Shown here in pieces: positions 6,922 to 7,835 of a DNA stretch of 7,835 nt. Source of the DNA: Candidatus Auribacterota bacterium (lineage in GTDB: Bacteria > Auribacterota > JAFGBW01); NCBI GenBank assembly GCA_016932965.1, contig JAFGBW010000241.1, forward strand, positions 1 to 7,835. Direction: 5' to 3'. The position numbers and the translations under genes were made by a program. How positions within the stretch are numbered: the first letter of the stretch is position 1; each line of letters starts with the position of its first letter. The notes beneath the pieces are model-generated. The model was not told the origin of the DNA, ran no database searches, and was given only the letters and a program-made list of their open reading frames with translations.

Positions 6922-7835
6922 ATGTCAGAACTGCTCCAGCTGCTTAAAGACGCCTATGTAAGAAAAGCCTCGGACGTTCATTTCCGTTCGAATGAGCGGA
7001 CATGGATTCGTATTGACGGCCAGCTTACGCCGGCAAGCCCCCAGGTATATTCCACACAGATGCTCAACGAGATGTTCATGCCCGTGATTCCGGATATTAA
7101 AAAAGAATATTTCGATCAAGGAAGGGAAATTGATTTCGCCTGGGAACTGGAAGGGGTGGCGCGGTTCAGGATCAATATTTATAAGGACATAAACGGCCTT
7201 GGAGGCTGTTTCAGGATTTTACCTTCTGAGATAAAAAATGCCAACGATCTCAACCTGGAAGCCGCGATTTTGGAACTCTGCACGCGGACCAAGGGGCTGA
7301 TTTTGGTCACGGGACCCACGGGCTCAGGGAAAACCACCACGTTGTCGGCGTTGATTGACTACATCAATCTTTTAAGAACCGACCACATCATTACCATCGA
7401 GGATCCCATTGAATTCGTCCATAAGGAGAAAAACTGTCTCATCAATCAGAGGGAAACCGGCGCTCACACTAAAGGTTTCTCCGAAGCGCTGCGCGCGGCG
7501 CTCCGCGAGGACCCTGATGTGGTGATGGTCGGTGAAATGAGGGATTTGGAAACCACCGCCACCGCATTGGAAGTGGCTGAAACAGGACATCTGGTTCTTT
7601 CCACGCTTCACACCAACAACGCTTCTGATACCGTATACCGGGTGATCAACCAATTTCCTAAAAAGAAACAGGACCAGATCCGGGTTTCTCTGGCATCTTC
7701 CCTGATCGGTGTGATATCGCAGGTGCTCATCCCGAAAGCTTCAGGAGAAGGCCGGATAGCTGTCCGTGAAATCATGATCATGAACCACGCCATATCGAAT
7801 CTCATCCGGGAAAATAAAATCTATCAGATCAACAA
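6922..7835 (+). CDS. pilT: Second PilT-type ATPase, 3'-truncated by window edge
   Basis: A paralogue of the preceding ATPase. The frame stays open for 304 codons to the right edge, so roughly the last 50-60 residues of a typical PilT are missing. My translation shows the N-terminal KASDVHFRS (15-23), Walker A GPTGSGKTTT (131-140, Lys137), the Asp box ITIEDPIEFVH, LREDPD followed by Walker B VVMVGEMRD (Glu205), the His box GHLVLSTLHTN and the retraction-type motif HAISNLIREN just before the edge. All catalytic signatures are intact, so this is a second active motor rather than a decayed copy. The two copies differ clearly in the N-terminal domain and in the segment after Walker A, indicating an old duplication. 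The tandem order resembles pilT-pilU pairs, in which the second ATPase assists the first, but the distinguishing C-terminus lies outside the window. A consensus ribosome binding site precedes it. Confidence 0.93.
   Translation, partial: MSELLQLLKDAYVRKASDVHFRSNERTWIRIDGQLTPASPQVYSTQMLNEMFMPVIPDIKKEYFDQGREIDFAWELEGVARFRINIYKDINGLGGCFRILPSEIKNANDLNLEAAILELCTRTKGLILVTGPTGSGKTTTLSALIDYINLLRTDHIITIEDPIEFVHKEKNCLINQRETGAHTKGFSEALRAALREDPDVVMVGEMRDLETTATALEVAETGHLVLSTLHTNNASDTVYRVINQFPKKKQDQIRVSLASSLIGVISQVLIPKASGEGRIAVREIMIMNHAISNLIRENKIYQIN

Overview
The window holds seven protein-coding genes, all on the + strand. They form two tight clusters separated by a 168-nt AT-rich gap. The base composition is moderate (roughly mid-40s % G+C by eye). 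The combination of a long-chain-type polyprenyl synthase and a tandem pair of PilT-type retraction ATPases points to a bacterium with type IV pili or a related twitching or secretion apparatus. A Gram-negative lineage such as Desulfobacterota or Omnitrophota would fit, but nothing in the window fixes the taxon and this is a weak inference.

Left cluster (1-4865): (i) a 5'-truncated alpha-D-phosphohexomutase (phosphoglucomutase/phosphomannomutase family), whose frame is already open at the left edge; (ii) a small four-helix membrane protein that looks like an internal duplication; (iii) a trans-polyprenyl diphosphate synthase with a canonical first Asp-rich motif but an altered second one (NDxxD); (iv) an alpha/beta hydrolase with a complete Ser-Asp-His triad. 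Junctions are 3, 0 and 6 nt, so co-transcription is likely. The four products do not make an obvious single pathway. Sugar-phosphate and isoprenoid-diphosphate metabolism could both serve envelope biosynthesis, but that is a guess.

Gap (4866-5033): AT-rich, with no gene, no convincing terminator and no convincing promoter.

Right cluster (5034-7835): a zinc-ribbon, single-pass membrane protein overlaps by 14 nt the first pilT-like gene. That gene abuts a second pilT-like gene (TAA directly followed by ATG), which runs off the right edge. Both ATPases keep Walker A, Asp box, Walker B, His box and the C-terminal retraction-type motif. The zinc-ribbon protein is translationally coupled to them and may be an accessory component of the pilus machine.

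I see no tRNA, rRNA, CRISPR array, insertion sequence or phage gene. I do not see convincing evidence of a wholly new system. The best leads are the zinc-ribbon/membrane protein coupled to paired PilT ATPases, the polyprenyl synthase with a changed second Asp motif, and the duplicated membrane protein of unknown function.
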